Source of the DNA: an uncultured Methanocorpusculum sp.
Lineage (GTDB): Archaea > Halobacteriota > Methanomicrobia > Methanomicrobiales > Methanocorpusculaceae
DNA length: 64,000 bases
Direction: 5' to 3'
Assembly (NCBI RefSeq): GCF_963667985.1
Contig: NZ_OY764081.1
Span: forward strand, 434,001 to 498,000
Each line of letters begins with the position of its first letter. The stretch's first letter is position 1. Positions 45,599 to 54,233 of the stretch are shown here, one piece after another. The position numbers were made by a program, and so were the translations under genes. A model generated the notes under the pieces. It had not been told where the DNA came from, searched no databases, and was given only the letters and a program-made list of their open reading frames with translations.

Positions 45599-45723
45599 GA
45601 GCTAAAACGTTTCTCTTTAATGCATAATTAACCCGTAGGATTCGTTTGTCACAAAGAGCTTTTCAAAAAAAGGAATTATCCGATCAGTATTCAAAAAAAT
45701 GGCTGAAATACTTGGTCGAAATA

Positions 45724-46041
45724 TCACAGAGAGTCAAGCGAGACGCTGCCGAAATCGTCGGAGTTCTGCGGAGCCGTGATGCCGAACGCGGACTGACCTG
45801 CCCAGGTGTCAAGGGAGTTGGCCGCCTCGACCATATAGTCGAGAATGTCTATTGAGAGTTCGCGTTTGGTTTTGCTGACCTGCATCTGCTCAACAAGGAA
45901 CCGCAGCCTTTCGGGAGACTCCATTCTCAGTTTGGCAAGCGAAATCACGCACATATAGATACGGGTCAGATTCCTGTCGGTCCCGGTGATCGTATCGAAA
46001 AACGCCCGGAGTACCTGAGCCTGATAGACTTCGCTTCCCAT
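45724..46041 (-). CDS. Small helical protein of unknown function
   Basis: 105 residues. MGSEVYQAQVLRAFFDTITGTDRNL start, then helix-rich sequence (ERLRFLVEQMQVSKTKRELSIDILDYMVEAANSL) and a polar tail. No family recognised. Lies 54 bases downstream of the ychF gene on the same strand. Kept because of a clean start and consistent codon use. Confidence 0.6.
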   Translation of the reverse strand: MGSEVYQAQVLRAFFDTITGTDRNLTRIYMCVISLAKLRMESPERLRFLVEQMQVSKTKRELSIDILDYMVEAANSLDTWAGQSAFGITAPQNSDDFGSVSLDSL

Positions 46042-46095
46042 AAGTATTCTACATTGGGGAGTTATCCGATATATAGATTTGCCAAAAAAGAGAGG

Positions 46096-47268
46096 TTATT
46101 TTGCGGTGCTGACGATCTTGATGATGTTGCCGCTTTTCAGTTCGGTCGTATCCTTGATCCGCATCTTCGTGCGGGCATCGACCGCATACAAAAATCCGTT
46201 CCCGATATCCGTGTGAACGCGGAACGCCATGTCTTTGGGGGTCGATCCGATCGGCATAAGGAATGCATCCGGCAGGACCTGTCCTTTCGCATTGCAGTAT
46301 TTGTTGTCGTCTTCCACCGGGTAGACCACGATCATCCCGATATCCTCGAAAACGATCTTGTTCAAGATCTCCTGAACGCCGGTGCTGCCGAACTTTTTCA
46401 TGTGTTCGGCGATCATCGTCAGGGCTTTTACCTGGGGTGCGGAGAGTTTTGCTCCTTCGACCGGGGCAAAACTGGAATCTCCCGGAAGATACCGCAGGAT
46501 CTTTGCATGTGTGGCGCTTTTCAGGGCAAGTTCGCCAGCGGCGATCGTCGGGACGGCGCCGAGAATCTTCAGCGCCTCGATGTTTTCATCGGACGCGAGA
46601 TCCGCTTTGTTTGCCGCAATGATCATCGGTTTCGAGACGCGGAGCAGAACCTCGCACATCTTCTCGATATCTTCCGGCGTTGCCTTGGCCAGATTGATCT
46701 CGCATTCGTCGACCGCCTCTTTGATCTGGATCGCGTTGATCCGAAGACCCGCAAGTGCTTCGCCTAAGAGGTCGATTAAGACCTGCTCTTTTCCCTGCGC
46801 CTGCCGGACGAGCCGGGGCCGGTGCTTCTCGACGATGCCCGCCATCCACATGGCGAACTCGTAGCGCAGAAACTCGACATCCTCGATAGGATTTCTGGTC
46901 CCGATATCAACCGGGTTTCCTTCGGCATCCGTGCTGCCGGAAGCGTCCACGACCTGAATGATCGCGTCCGCCTCGCGAAGGGTGTCGAGGAACTGATTGC
47001 CAAGACCCCTGCCTAAATGTGCATCCGGCACAAGGCCCGCCACATCGATGAGTTCGACCGGAATAAACCGGTTTCCGTCGATACATTCAGTACATCCTTC
47101 GATCCCGAGTTCTTTGCACGGACATCTCGTCCGAACGTAGGCAACCCCTTTGTTCGGGTTCACGGTCGTGAACGGATAATTGGCGATATCGACATTTGCA
47201 AGAGTCAGCGATTTATAAAACGTTGATTTGCCGCAGTTTGGTTTTCCGGCCAGTGCAATTTGTAACAT
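46096..47268 (-). CDS. ychF: YchF/OLA1-like GTPase
   Basis: 390 residues. G1 GKPNCGKST (8-16), G2/G3 region with YPFTTVNP and DVAGLVPDAHLGRGLGNQFL, and ANKAD (G4-like). A TGS domain closes the C-terminus (DTTELKSGNIIKI). The archaeal branch carries a Cys-rich piece after G1 (RCPCKELGIEGCTEC, about residues 53-67). Ribosome-associated nucleotide hydrolase; preference for ATP or GTP not decidable here. Confidence 0.93.
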   Translation of the reverse strand: MLQIALAGKPNCGKSTFYKSLTLANVDIANYPFTTVNPNKGVAYVRTRCPCKELGIEGCTECIDGNRFIPVELIDVAGLVPDAHLGRGLGNQFLDTLREADAIIQVVDASGSTDAEGNPVDIGTRNPIEDVEFLRYEFAMWMAGIVEKHRPRLVRQAQGKEQVLIDLLGEALAGLRINAIQIKEAVDECEINLAKATPEDIEKMCEVLLRVSKPMIIAANKADLASDENIEALKILGAVPTIAAGELALKSATHAKILRYLPGDSSFAPVEGAKLSAPQVKALTMIAEHMKKFGSTGVQEILNKIVFEDIGMIVVYPVEDDNKYCNAKGQVLPDAFLMPIGSTPKDMAFRVHTDIGNGFLYAVDARTKMRIKDTTELKSGNIIKIVSTAK

Positions 47269-47339
47269 TGTGTATCTTTCCTTGTATCGAGGTATCTCTG
47301 ACCTATAATTAGGGCCGAGGTACTCTTATGCCTTTGGTA

Positions 47340-48272
47340 TCAGTAATGGAAGACGATGTCCCGGCCGTCTTTGACGGACTCGGCATACCGGTTCACGTTT
47401 TCCGAAATCAGCGTCGCGTTGATCGAACCGTGCAGCCGTTTCATGAACTCCTCTTTGAGTTCGTTCGATAAAAGACACCGGCTCGTGACCTCGTATGCTC
47501 CGTCAAGACGGCCTTCCGCCGCCATCTGAATAATCACCCGGTCGATCATCGAGACCGTCGCAGGCTCCATAAGATCGAGAACGCACCCTCCGCGGCCGCC
47601 GGGCGCCGAAACGATCGCCCCATACAGTGCGCCGCGGGAGAGGTCGAGGCCCGCTCCCGTGCAGGCAAGAGCGAAGTTCGCATACAAAACCGCATACCCG
47701 TGGGACATCATCACGTTCACCGGGTCCATAAACGGCGGCTGGCATCTCCGGCGGTATCCAAGCACTTTGGGCAGTTTCCTGCCGATGATCTCGTAATACA
47801 TCGTCTTCGTCAGGGAAAACGCCCGGCCGATCTCCGGCAGCGTGATCAGATACTCCAGCTCCTCCCGTGCGGCGGTCAAGATGTCGAACTCTCCTTTAAA
47901 ATAGAGACCTTCGGGATCGTACTCAGCGAGTTCGTTGATGTACCGCAGACGTTCGTCCAGCGAAGAACGTATCGAGGCCATTGCGAATTTGTGGACCGGG
48001 ATATCCCGCTGCTGCGCCGCAAGAGAAGGGGCGCCTTTTCCGTAGATTCCGCCGACCGGTTTTCCGTGCGCCTTGAAAAAGGAGACGGCGATCCCGCGGT
48101 CCGCAAGGCGTTCGAGGACCGACGTATGCAGAGAGTGGCCGCCGGCGATCAAAAGATGCCGCATATCGTCAAGCGGATACTGGGTCGTATTGCCTTTCTG
48201 CCGGACGATCAGCGAATCGCGGGTCGATTTGATCTCGGCGCCATACCCCCAGACAGTGACCCAAGGGATCAT
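47340..48272 (-). CDS. Stand-alone Cas1-like protein, active site altered
   Basis: 310 residues with the two-domain Cas1 layout: N-terminal beta domain (GGHSLHTSVLERLADRGIAVSF) and C-terminal helical domain (NVMMSHGYAVLYANFALACTGAGLD...CVLDLMEP). Of the metal-binding residues, Asp233/Glu236 of DLME are kept. The usual Glu of the EGxAxxYF helix aligns with Phe152, and the usual His of GFLH with Tyr217 (GALY). Spacing 152 to 217 equals that of true Cas1, so the alignment is credible though done by eye. No CRISPR array, cas2 or casposon terminal repeats are present. Start overlaps the archaemetzincin stop. Confidence 0.85.
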   Translation of the reverse strand: MIPWVTVWGYGAEIKSTRDSLIVRQKGNTTQYPLDDMRHLLIAGGHSLHTSVLERLADRGIAVSFFKAHGKPVGGIYGKGAPSLAAQQRDIPVHKFAMASIRSSLDERLRYINELAEYDPEGLYFKGEFDILTAAREELEYLITLPEIGRAFSLTKTMYYEIIGRKLPKVLGYRRRCQPPFMDPVNVMMSHGYAVLYANFALACTGAGLDLSRGALYGAIVSAPGGRGGCVLDLMEPATVSMIDRVIIQMAAEGRLDGAYEVTSRCLLSNELKEEFMKRLHGSINATLISENVNRYAESVKDGRDIVFHY

Positions 48273-48877
48273 GAGAACAGATCATCCTCCAGTGTGTCGC
48301 CGTTCAGCTGGACCCGGCATTTTCCGCAGAAGTACTTCCGCTTCCGGTCCAGTTCGTCCAGATTCCGCGGACAGTACATGATGCATCCGGGATTATCGCA
48401 GTGACCAAGCCCGAACAGGTGCCCGATCTCGTGAGCCCCTTCTTTTACGATCCGGTCGATCAATGCCGAGTCGTCGGCATACTTGCCGTAGAACTCGTTC
48501 TGGAGCCGGTGCGGCGAAACGATCGCGACCCCGAGTTTCGGGTAGGCGAGACCGAACACGAAGTCCGCGAGAGGTTCGTAGAGATCGCCCGGCGTCACGA
48601 GAAGGATCTTTTCGTGCAGATGATTGAATTTATTGTAGAATTCCAGGTCCATATCGGCCGGCTTGAAGATCTGGGGCATTCTTCTCCGGAACATGTCCAG
48701 TTTTAAAAGAACTTTCACGGCGTCATACTGGTTTCGGACCGGATCGAAGCCCTCGAGCGGAAAAATGCCGTCGTCTATCCTCGAGACGGGCATCTCGAGA
48801 ACCGCGGACAGCTCCTCGGAAACCGGACGCGACAGGCCGACAGGAACGCGGCTGTCCCAAAAAAGATGTATCCCCAT
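48269..48877 (-). CDS. amzA: Archaemetzincin
   Basis: 202 residues from ATG 48877. Zinc protease motif HEIGHLFGLGHC (His149, Glu150, His153, His159) followed by the archaemetzincin-specific CMxxCxxxxxxxxxCxxC-like set (CIMYC, FCGKC), which binds a second zinc, and the Met-turn IMY. Physiological substrate unknown. Upstream partner of the Cas1-like gene with a four-base overlap. Confidence 0.93.
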   Translation of the reverse strand: MGIHLFWDSRVPVGLSRPVSEELSAVLEMPVSRIDDGIFPLEGFDPVRNQYDAVKVLLKLDMFRRRMPQIFKPADMDLEFYNKFNHLHEKILLVTPGDLYEPLADFVFGLAYPKLGVAIVSPHRLQNEFYGKYADDSALIDRIVKEGAHEIGHLFGLGHCDNPGCIMYCPRNLDELDRKRKYFCGKCRVQLNGDTLEDDLFS

Positions 48878-48923
48878 TTGTATAGGTATTTCTTTGTGCA
48901 AAGCGATAAATGTACCTTATTCT

Positions 48924-49325
48924 ATGAGAAACGGCATCGAGACGGCGGTCGGACGGTATATCGCGGAGAATTACCGCTCGGCAGTAGAGGTGGGCTTTGG
49001 CGGGAAAACGACGGCCGCAGAGATCGTGCAGAATGCAGGGGTCCGGATCCTCTGCACGGACGTGCACGCATACGCCGAAGGCCCGGTTCCCTCGGTCGTC
49101 GACGACTGTGTCGAGCCGACGGTCTCACTTTATCAGGCGGCGGACGTGATCTACACGATCCGGCCAGGGACGGAGATCGTTCCTGCGCTGATCGAGCTTG
49201 CGACTCGCATAAACGCCGACCTGATCGTCTATCATCTGGGCTTCGAGTTGTACGAAAACGGCGGGGAACGGATCGTGACGGACGGCGTTATGCTGCACCG
49301 ATATGTAAAGACTCACCAGGAGTGA
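48924..49325 (+). CDS. UPF0146 family protein
   Basis: 133 residues from ATG 48924. Rossmann-like start (AVEVGFGGKTTAAEIVQNAGVRIL) resembling a SAM-binding loop, then DVIYTIRPGTEIVPAL and a C-terminal FELYENGGERI. UPF0146 is an archaeal family, a probable degenerate methyltransferase. The frame extends upstream to 48663 but that would cross the amzA promoter. Divergent from amzA by 46 bases and converges with thiL. Confidence 0.85.
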   Translation: MRNGIETAVGRYIAENYRSAVEVGFGGKTTAAEIVQNAGVRILCTDVHAYAEGPVPSVVDDCVEPTVSLYQAADVIYTIRPGTEIVPALIELATRINADLIVYHLGFELYENGGERIVTDGVMLHRYVKTHQE

Positions 49326-50173
49326 GCATAGCCCCGCTTTTCAACAGGCTCCCCGTCGCACCAGACCCCTTTTTCCCCGACAACTGTTCCAATAACGGTG
49401 TACTCCGCATCGAGGGGCGGTAAACACGACTCCGGTATGCAGAACAGGAGACCGAAGTCCCCGCCGCCGTAGAGATAATACTCCCGTGCGGAGCCGAAAC
49501 TGACGTCAGGCAGATTGAACTTTGCAGAATCGAGCGCGAATCCGACGCCTGATGCCTCCGACATGTCGTACAGAGAGATCGCAAGACCGTCCGAGACGTC
49601 CATCATCGAGGACGCGCCGGCGGCGGCGATCTTTTGTCCCGCTTTCACCTGCGGGATCGGGGTGAGCAGATTTTTCCGGTAGCGTTCGTCCCCTTCGAGT
49701 GCCGCCATGGCAAGACCCGGTGTTCCCGTGATGCAGACGAGATCGCCCGGCGATGCGCCGGACCGCCGGCAGTAGTGCGTTTTTTCCACGATCCCAAAAC
49801 CCGTTGTCACGACCGTCAACTCGATATGACTGTCGATATCCCCGCCGGCGACCTTTGCGCCGAAGGTTTTTGCGCAGGAAACGGCGCCTTCCATAAAGGG
49901 AATGAGACGGGACGGGTCGTCCATACCGACGGCCACGAGGAGCTGGACGGGTTTTGCCCCGCAGCTCGCGATATCCGAAAGCGTGACGGCGGCACTCATC
50001 CAGCCTTTTTCAAACTCGGTCATGCCTTTGGGAAAATCGGTCGTCTCATGCAGCATGTCGGTGCTGGAGACGAGGATCCTGCCGTCCAAAAGGTCGAAGG
50101 CGGCGCAGTCGTCCGCCGTCTCGTCTTCGCCGATCAGATGACGGATCGAGTCAAGAAGGGAACGGTCATCCAT
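49313..50173 (-). CDS. thiL: Thiamine-monophosphate kinase
   Basis: 286 residues, PurM-like fold. ATP/Mg sites visible in DDCAAFDL, VSSTDMLHE, AAVTLSDIASCGAKP, GGDIDSH, and MDVSDGLAISLYDM. Makes thiamine pyrophosphate. Start overlaps the DUF460 stop by one base; 3' end overlaps UPF0146 by 13 bases in a convergent arrangement. Confidence 0.94.
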   Translation of the reverse strand: MDDRSLLDSIRHLIGEDETADDCAAFDLLDGRILVSSTDMLHETTDFPKGMTEFEKGWMSAAVTLSDIASCGAKPVQLLVAVGMDDPSRLIPFMEGAVSCAKTFGAKVAGGDIDSHIELTVVTTGFGIVEKTHYCRRSGASPGDLVCITGTPGLAMAALEGDERYRKNLLTPIPQVKAGQKIAAAGASSMMDVSDGLAISLYDMSEASGVGFALDSAKFNLPDVSFGSAREYYLYGGGDFGLLFCIPESCLPPLDAEYTVIGTVVGEKGVWCDGEPVEKRGYAHSW

Positions 50174-52497
50174 TATTTTTTCAGCTCCTTTATGCGTTCT
50201 TCGCGGTACTCGGAGAGGACACCAAAGAGGATCTTCTCCGCGGATCCGGCCTCGTGCTTCTTCGCCGGAGCGGGTTTTTTCGGGGTTTCCTTTTTCGGCG
50301 CCGGTTTTGGTGCGGGTTTTGGAACGGGAGCCGGAGCCGGCTTGGGAGCCGCAGGAACCGGCTTCGCTACGGGTTTCGCCACGGGCTTTTTCAAGGGTTT
50401 TTCTGCCGGAGCAGGTTTTTCCACAGGCAGGGCGGCTGGTTTTGGTCTGAAAACCGTGGCCGGCTTTTCAGGAACCGGAGGTGCCGCCGGCGTCTCGGGT
50501 TTTGCCCGATCCACCTCGAACACCAGATTCGGGTCGATCCCTTTCTCTAAGACATCTTTCACCCGCTCCACCTGATACTCCTTCACCATCCCGTGGATCT
50601 CGCCGATCTTCTTCTCGTTCTTGTAGACATCCTGCGTCGTCTTCCACTCGGCAAGGGCAGCCTCGAACGCGGCCGAGTCCACCACGCCGATCTTTCCTTT
50701 TACGCGGGGCGAAAGGTTCGCTCCGTCCAGGATCGGAATGTCCGCTTCTCTGAACTCCTCGATAAGATGCTGGCTTTTTGCCCGCTGATAGGTCAGCCGC
50801 GGCAGAATCACCGCCCCGATCTTCACCTCCGCAAGATCGCGGATCACCGTCTTTCCCCAGCCGTCGATCGTGAGGACATACAGGATATCCTCCTCGCTGA
50901 CCCCCATCTCGTCGTCCAGCGTCTTCACATGATCCTTCGCAAGCAGCTGGAGGACTTTCAGCGCCGTGCAGCCGTCACCTGCCTGGAGGGAGATGTAATG
51001 CTTCATCCGCTCGAGTCTCGTCCGAAGCGTCTTGCTCCGGCGCTCCTCTTTCCGGAGAGCCTTCTTCACCTGGGCGTGTTCCGTGTCGCGGGAGGTGATC
51101 GCTTCGGTTGAGAGCATCTCCGCGTTCCGCTCTTCCCGCTCGAAAACAAGCCGTTTCTGGAGTGCTGCGATCGCCTTGTCCTTCACCTCGACTTCTTCTG
51201 ATAAACTGCCGGTAAGTTTACGAAGTTTCGCGACGGTTTCTTCGAGCCGGGCGATGCGTTCGTCCTTTTCGTCGGGGACGATCTCCTCCACGACAACAAC
51301 CGGCTCTTCGGGCAGCTCTTCCGGATGCTTCAGCGTTTCGAGGATCTGATCGAGGGAGAGGCCGCGGATGATCCCGGCCCTCACCATGTCGATGTCGGTT
51401 CCCGGGGGCATGCGTTTCTGGACCGAGTCGAACTTGTTCGCGTAACTCCGGTAGGCCATCACCGCGGCCGAGAGGGAGTCGCGTTCGTGATCGTTCCCGA
51501 AGTCGTAGCCTTCGGCAAGATCATACTTCTCTTTGATCAGCACATCCTTGGTTGGAGTCCAGGCAACGGCGGAGAATGCCCGTCTGACTTTTTCCACCCC
51601 GAACGGCATCTCGGCCTTGTCGGTCGCGATCAAGACAGGCCTTCCGACAGCGGTGATTGCCGCGATGATCTCGGCCTGACCGAGCGCCCGGGTGCTGGAG
51701 AGATGGACCAGGTCGCCGTCGAGATTCAGTGAGGCGATCCCGACTGTCGTGCCTGGGTCGATGCCGACGATCAGATAGGGCGGCCGCTTCGACAGCGGGA
51801 GGAAATCAGGAACCTCCTTTCTTGTGCCGGCGACCCGGACCAAAACGCCGGCGGATGTCCGCGAAGAGATGGGGACGTCGTGACGGGGAGCGGAGACGGT
51901 GAACTCCATGATCCGTTCGCCCCGAAACGACCGGGCGATCGACGAGGAGAACATAAGGCCGTTTGCAAGAAGGCCGGCATCGATCTCGCGGGAGATCGAC
52001 ATGAGAGAACCCTGCATGTGCCGGATGTACCGGTTCTGATGCGTGCGGATCGGCGGGCGGGCTCGGGACACGGTGATGGTCGTGACCCCTTCGAAGGTCC
52101 GGATCTCGTATCCGCCGCCGAATGAGGCGATGAGACCCGAGATCTTAGCCTGCTCCATAGGGTTGGATGCGTCGAAGCGGAGGTTGTATCGCTCGGCAAG
52201 TTTCGGGAGAGGGGCGGATTTTGCCCCGATGCAGGCGATGAGAACGAGTTTCGTGCCAAAGGGCAGGGCTTCTGTCAGGGTAAAAAGGGAGCGTGTGTCG
52301 GGAGCGATCTCCCGGAGCGAGGCAAAGGCGACGATCTCCGGCTTCTCGGCATTGATGAGATGGAGGAGATGCTGGAGGGTGAGGCTGCGTTCTTCGGACT
52401 CGATCCTTTTGTCGACTACCCGGACGAGGGAGTAGAGGCCGCCGGGTGAGGAATGAGCGGAACCCGTGATCTTGTCGATGCCGAATACGAGATTCAT
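50173..52497 (-). CDS. DUF460 protein with RNase H-like domain and Pro/Lys-rich tail
   Basis: 774 residues. An N-terminal 220 residues are specific to DUF460; a RuvC/RNase H-like core starts at about 245 (VGIDPGTTVGIA) and ends with GNDHERDSLSAAVMAY; then a long coiled coil (about 405-500), a further alpha/beta domain (LTIDGWGKTVIRDL), and a tail (about 655-750) of repeated KPAPxPVPKPAPKP. Archaeal family (COG2433) predicted to be a nuclease in RNA or DNA metabolism. The repetitive tail is probably disordered. Overlaps rio2 by four bases. Confidence 0.88.
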   Translation of the reverse strand: MNLVFGIDKITGSAHSSPGGLYSLVRVVDKRIESEERSLTLQHLLHLINAEKPEIVAFASLREIAPDTRSLFTLTEALPFGTKLVLIACIGAKSAPLPKLAERYNLRFDASNPMEQAKISGLIASFGGGYEIRTFEGVTTITVSRARPPIRTHQNRYIRHMQGSLMSISREIDAGLLANGLMFSSSIARSFRGERIMEFTVSAPRHDVPISSRTSAGVLVRVAGTRKEVPDFLPLSKRPPYLIVGIDPGTTVGIASLNLDGDLVHLSSTRALGQAEIIAAITAVGRPVLIATDKAEMPFGVEKVRRAFSAVAWTPTKDVLIKEKYDLAEGYDFGNDHERDSLSAAVMAYRSYANKFDSVQKRMPPGTDIDMVRAGIIRGLSLDQILETLKHPEELPEEPVVVVEEIVPDEKDERIARLEETVAKLRKLTGSLSEEVEVKDKAIAALQKRLVFEREERNAEMLSTEAITSRDTEHAQVKKALRKEERRSKTLRTRLERMKHYISLQAGDGCTALKVLQLLAKDHVKTLDDEMGVSEEDILYVLTIDGWGKTVIRDLAEVKIGAVILPRLTYQRAKSQHLIEEFREADIPILDGANLSPRVKGKIGVVDSAAFEAALAEWKTTQDVYKNEKKIGEIHGMVKEYQVERVKDVLEKGIDPNLVFEVDRAKPETPAAPPVPEKPATVFRPKPAALPVEKPAPAEKPLKKPVAKPVAKPVPAAPKPAPAPVPKPAPKPAPKKETPKKPAPAKKHEAGSAEKILFGVLSEYREERIKELKK

Positions 52498-53354
52498 GGC
52501 TTTGTTACGAAAGCGACCGCCTCTTCGAGGTCGTAGTTTGTCTGGTATTTCTTTGCGAAGTAGGTGATGACGTTTTCAAGGTCGTGCCGGAGAACGGCGT
52601 CGGCGTTCTGATGGGTGGGCGGGATCCACTGGGGCCAGTCGATGAGCCAGACGGTTTCCCCGTCGGTCATGATGTTGTATTCGGAGAGGTCTCCGTGGAT
52701 GAATCCTGCGACATAGGCTTTTTGGACTTCGTCGAGGATCTGCCGGTAGATGGTGTCGGGGTCTTCGAGGACACAGCGGATGAGGTTGGCGCCCGGGACC
52801 TGGGACATGACGATGACGTGCCGGTTGATGTCGATGGGGACCGGGATGCTGACTTTGCCGTTTAAGGCTTTGAGAGCTTCGTATTCCCGTTCGGCGGATT
52901 TTGCGGAGGCGAATATCCAGGGACAGTGTCCTTCTCCGGGCATGTATTCGCGGTTGGTTTTGAGGGTCTGGAAGGATCTCTGGCCGACTTTGTGGAGTTT
53001 GAGGACGACGATCCCAAAACCAAGGGCTTCGTATATCTCGGATTCTTTGCCGACGCCGACCATGCAGCCAAGGGCGGAGATGGTCTTTTTGCCGGCGAGG
53101 TCGGATAGGGCGAGGGCGTCGTAGCCGGCAAAGACGAGGGCGTAGCCTTTGTAGGGGACGGAGTCGGATCGGACGAGGTCCCGGTGGATGAGGTTGCCGA
53201 GACGATATTTGAGTTCGGGAGGGGAGAGTTTGACGGCGGCACGGAGGTCGTCTTCGGGGACCCAGCGGTATCGTTTCATCATCCGCTCGAGGGCGTGGAG
53301 GATGCGTATTTCGTATTTATGGAGAGATTTTATGATGTATGCATCAATAGGCAT
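52494..53354 (-). CDS. rio2: RIO2-type atypical serine/threonine kinase
   Basis: 286 residues from ATG 53354. N-terminal winged helix (1-85), RIO kinase domain with GVGKESEIYEA loop (100-110), Lys119, catalytic HGDLSEYNI (220-228), metal Asp239 in IDWPQW. Acts in maturation of the small ribosomal subunit. The frame extends to 53480 but that part is low quality and outside the family. Confidence 0.93.
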   Translation of the reverse strand: MPIDAYIIKSLHKYEIRILHALERMMKRYRWVPEDDLRAAVKLSPPELKYRLGNLIHRDLVRSDSVPYKGYALVFAGYDALALSDLAGKKTISALGCMVGVGKESEIYEALGFGIVVLKLHKVGQRSFQTLKTNREYMPGEGHCPWIFASAKSAEREYEALKALNGKVSIPVPIDINRHVIVMSQVPGANLIRCVLEDPDTIYRQILDEVQKAYVAGFIHGDLSEYNIMTDGETVWLIDWPQWIPPTHQNADAVLRHDLENVITYFAKKYQTNYDLEEAVAFVTKP

Positions 53355-53429
53355 TGGTGATATAGGTTTGGTGGTGATGGGACAAATAGATGATTGAGCG
53401 GGGTGAGCCGAAGGGGCGGCCTTAGCTGA

Positions 53430-53446
53430 GCAAACCGAAGGTTTGC
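53430..53446. repeat. Hairpin in a possible interspersed repeat
   Basis: GCAAACC (53430-53436), loop GAA, GGTTTGC (53440-53446). The surrounding 53396-53460 is GC-rich in an AT-rich region and repeats the phrase GAGC...CCGAAGG twice. Looks like a short mobile or structured repeat rather than rio2 leader sequence. Confidence 0.4.
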
Positions 53447-53616
53447 GAGCGTGCAAAAATCGCTTGATTTCCATTCGCAAATAGGCATTTCGATTCCATT
53501 TTGGGTCTTCAGCGATAGATTTTGATGGATTTTGACAAACATTTTATGATGATTTTTGGTGGTGAAAAAGTTAAATCGGCAGGATTGGGCGTATTTTCCG
53601 TTCGACGAGGTTATAG

Positions 53617-53886
53617 TATATAAAGAAATACCTAGGCGCCTGGAAAAAACGATACCCCTGGAAAAACTACCTACCTACTGACGTAGTACTTTAAATAGTA
53701 GTAATTTTTATTTTTGTATTTCTCTCTCTCTCTCTCTCGTCTGTAATGTACAATAAAATAATAATAAGAGTTTAGGCGCCTAAAAAAAAGTGATTGATGA
53801 GAGATTTTCTTCCGCTCTACCTACGTAGGTAGGTAGTCTCTTTGGGGTTATCGTTTTTTTCAGGCGCATGGGTGTTAGTTTATATA
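53617..53886. repeat. 270-bp imperfect inverted repeat with three motif copies
   Basis: Left arm 53617-53678 (plus) and right arm 53825-53886 (minus) share TATATAAA, then GCGCCTG, an A tract with CGATA, CCCC, and CTACCTACCTAC in the same order; only short stretches differ. A third copy (53773-53824, plus) has AGGCGCCT, an A tract and CTACCTAC, and abuts the right arm to form the palindrome CTACCTACGTAGGTAG (53817-53832). So copy 3 can pair with copy 1 or with copy 2. No transposase gene inside. Could be a MITE-like element, a pair of regulated promoters or a structured RNA. Confidence 0.75.
53721..53738 (+). repeat. (TC)9 dinucleotide tract
   Basis: Nine TC units inside the loop of the large inverted repeat. 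Not within a gene. Such tracts can change length by slippage; here it would alter only the spacing of the repeat copies. Confidence 0.8.
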
Positions 53887-54225
53887 GTCTTGATGTTTTG
53901 CCGGGGAAATCGGCAGGATATAGCTTGTTTTCCCTTAGGGGTATGGTTTTTGTCTGTCGAGGGAGGGGTATTTTTGATGGGCGAAGGGTCATTTTGGAAT
54001 CGAAATTGTGGTTTTCGTGTGGAACTCACCATCTTTTGGGGTTCGGTTGGGTTGATTTTGGATGGGTGATGTTGAGTCTGAGAGAGAAAAGCAATGGGGT
54101 TTGTGTACAAATTGGCGAAAATGATTGATATTCCATAAAACGTATTCGTCAATCGAAAAATACTCTGTCCAAAGAATGGAGATATTGATTGGCCAAATTA
54201 AAAAACTCCAAAGACTTCAAACACA

Positions 54226-54233
54226 TTATATAA
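54226..54233 (+). promoter_or_regulatory. TATA box of addB
   Basis: TTATATAA, centred 28 bases before the ATG at 54258. The first in-frame ATG (54246) lies too close to the box to be transcribed, so a leaderless mRNA starting at 54258 is the better reading. Confidence 0.55.

Noticed and set aside
47340..48901. A CRISPR-cas locus or casposon around the Cas1-like gene
   Set aside because: No spaced direct repeats, Cas2, effector genes, PolB or terminal inverted repeats flank it; neighbours are housekeeping genes.
50593..51349. Open frames opposite the DUF460 gene
   Set aside because: Antisense shadows produced by the high-GC coding strand; low-complexity translations without homology.
53721..53738. 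(TC)9 as a phase-variation switch
   Set aside because: It is not inside a gene or clearly between promoter elements, so no switching effect can be argued.
53842..54128. Short open frames in the 53.8-54.1 kb gap
   Set aside because: They overlap the inverted repeat, have biased T/G-rich composition, no family features and no good start signals.
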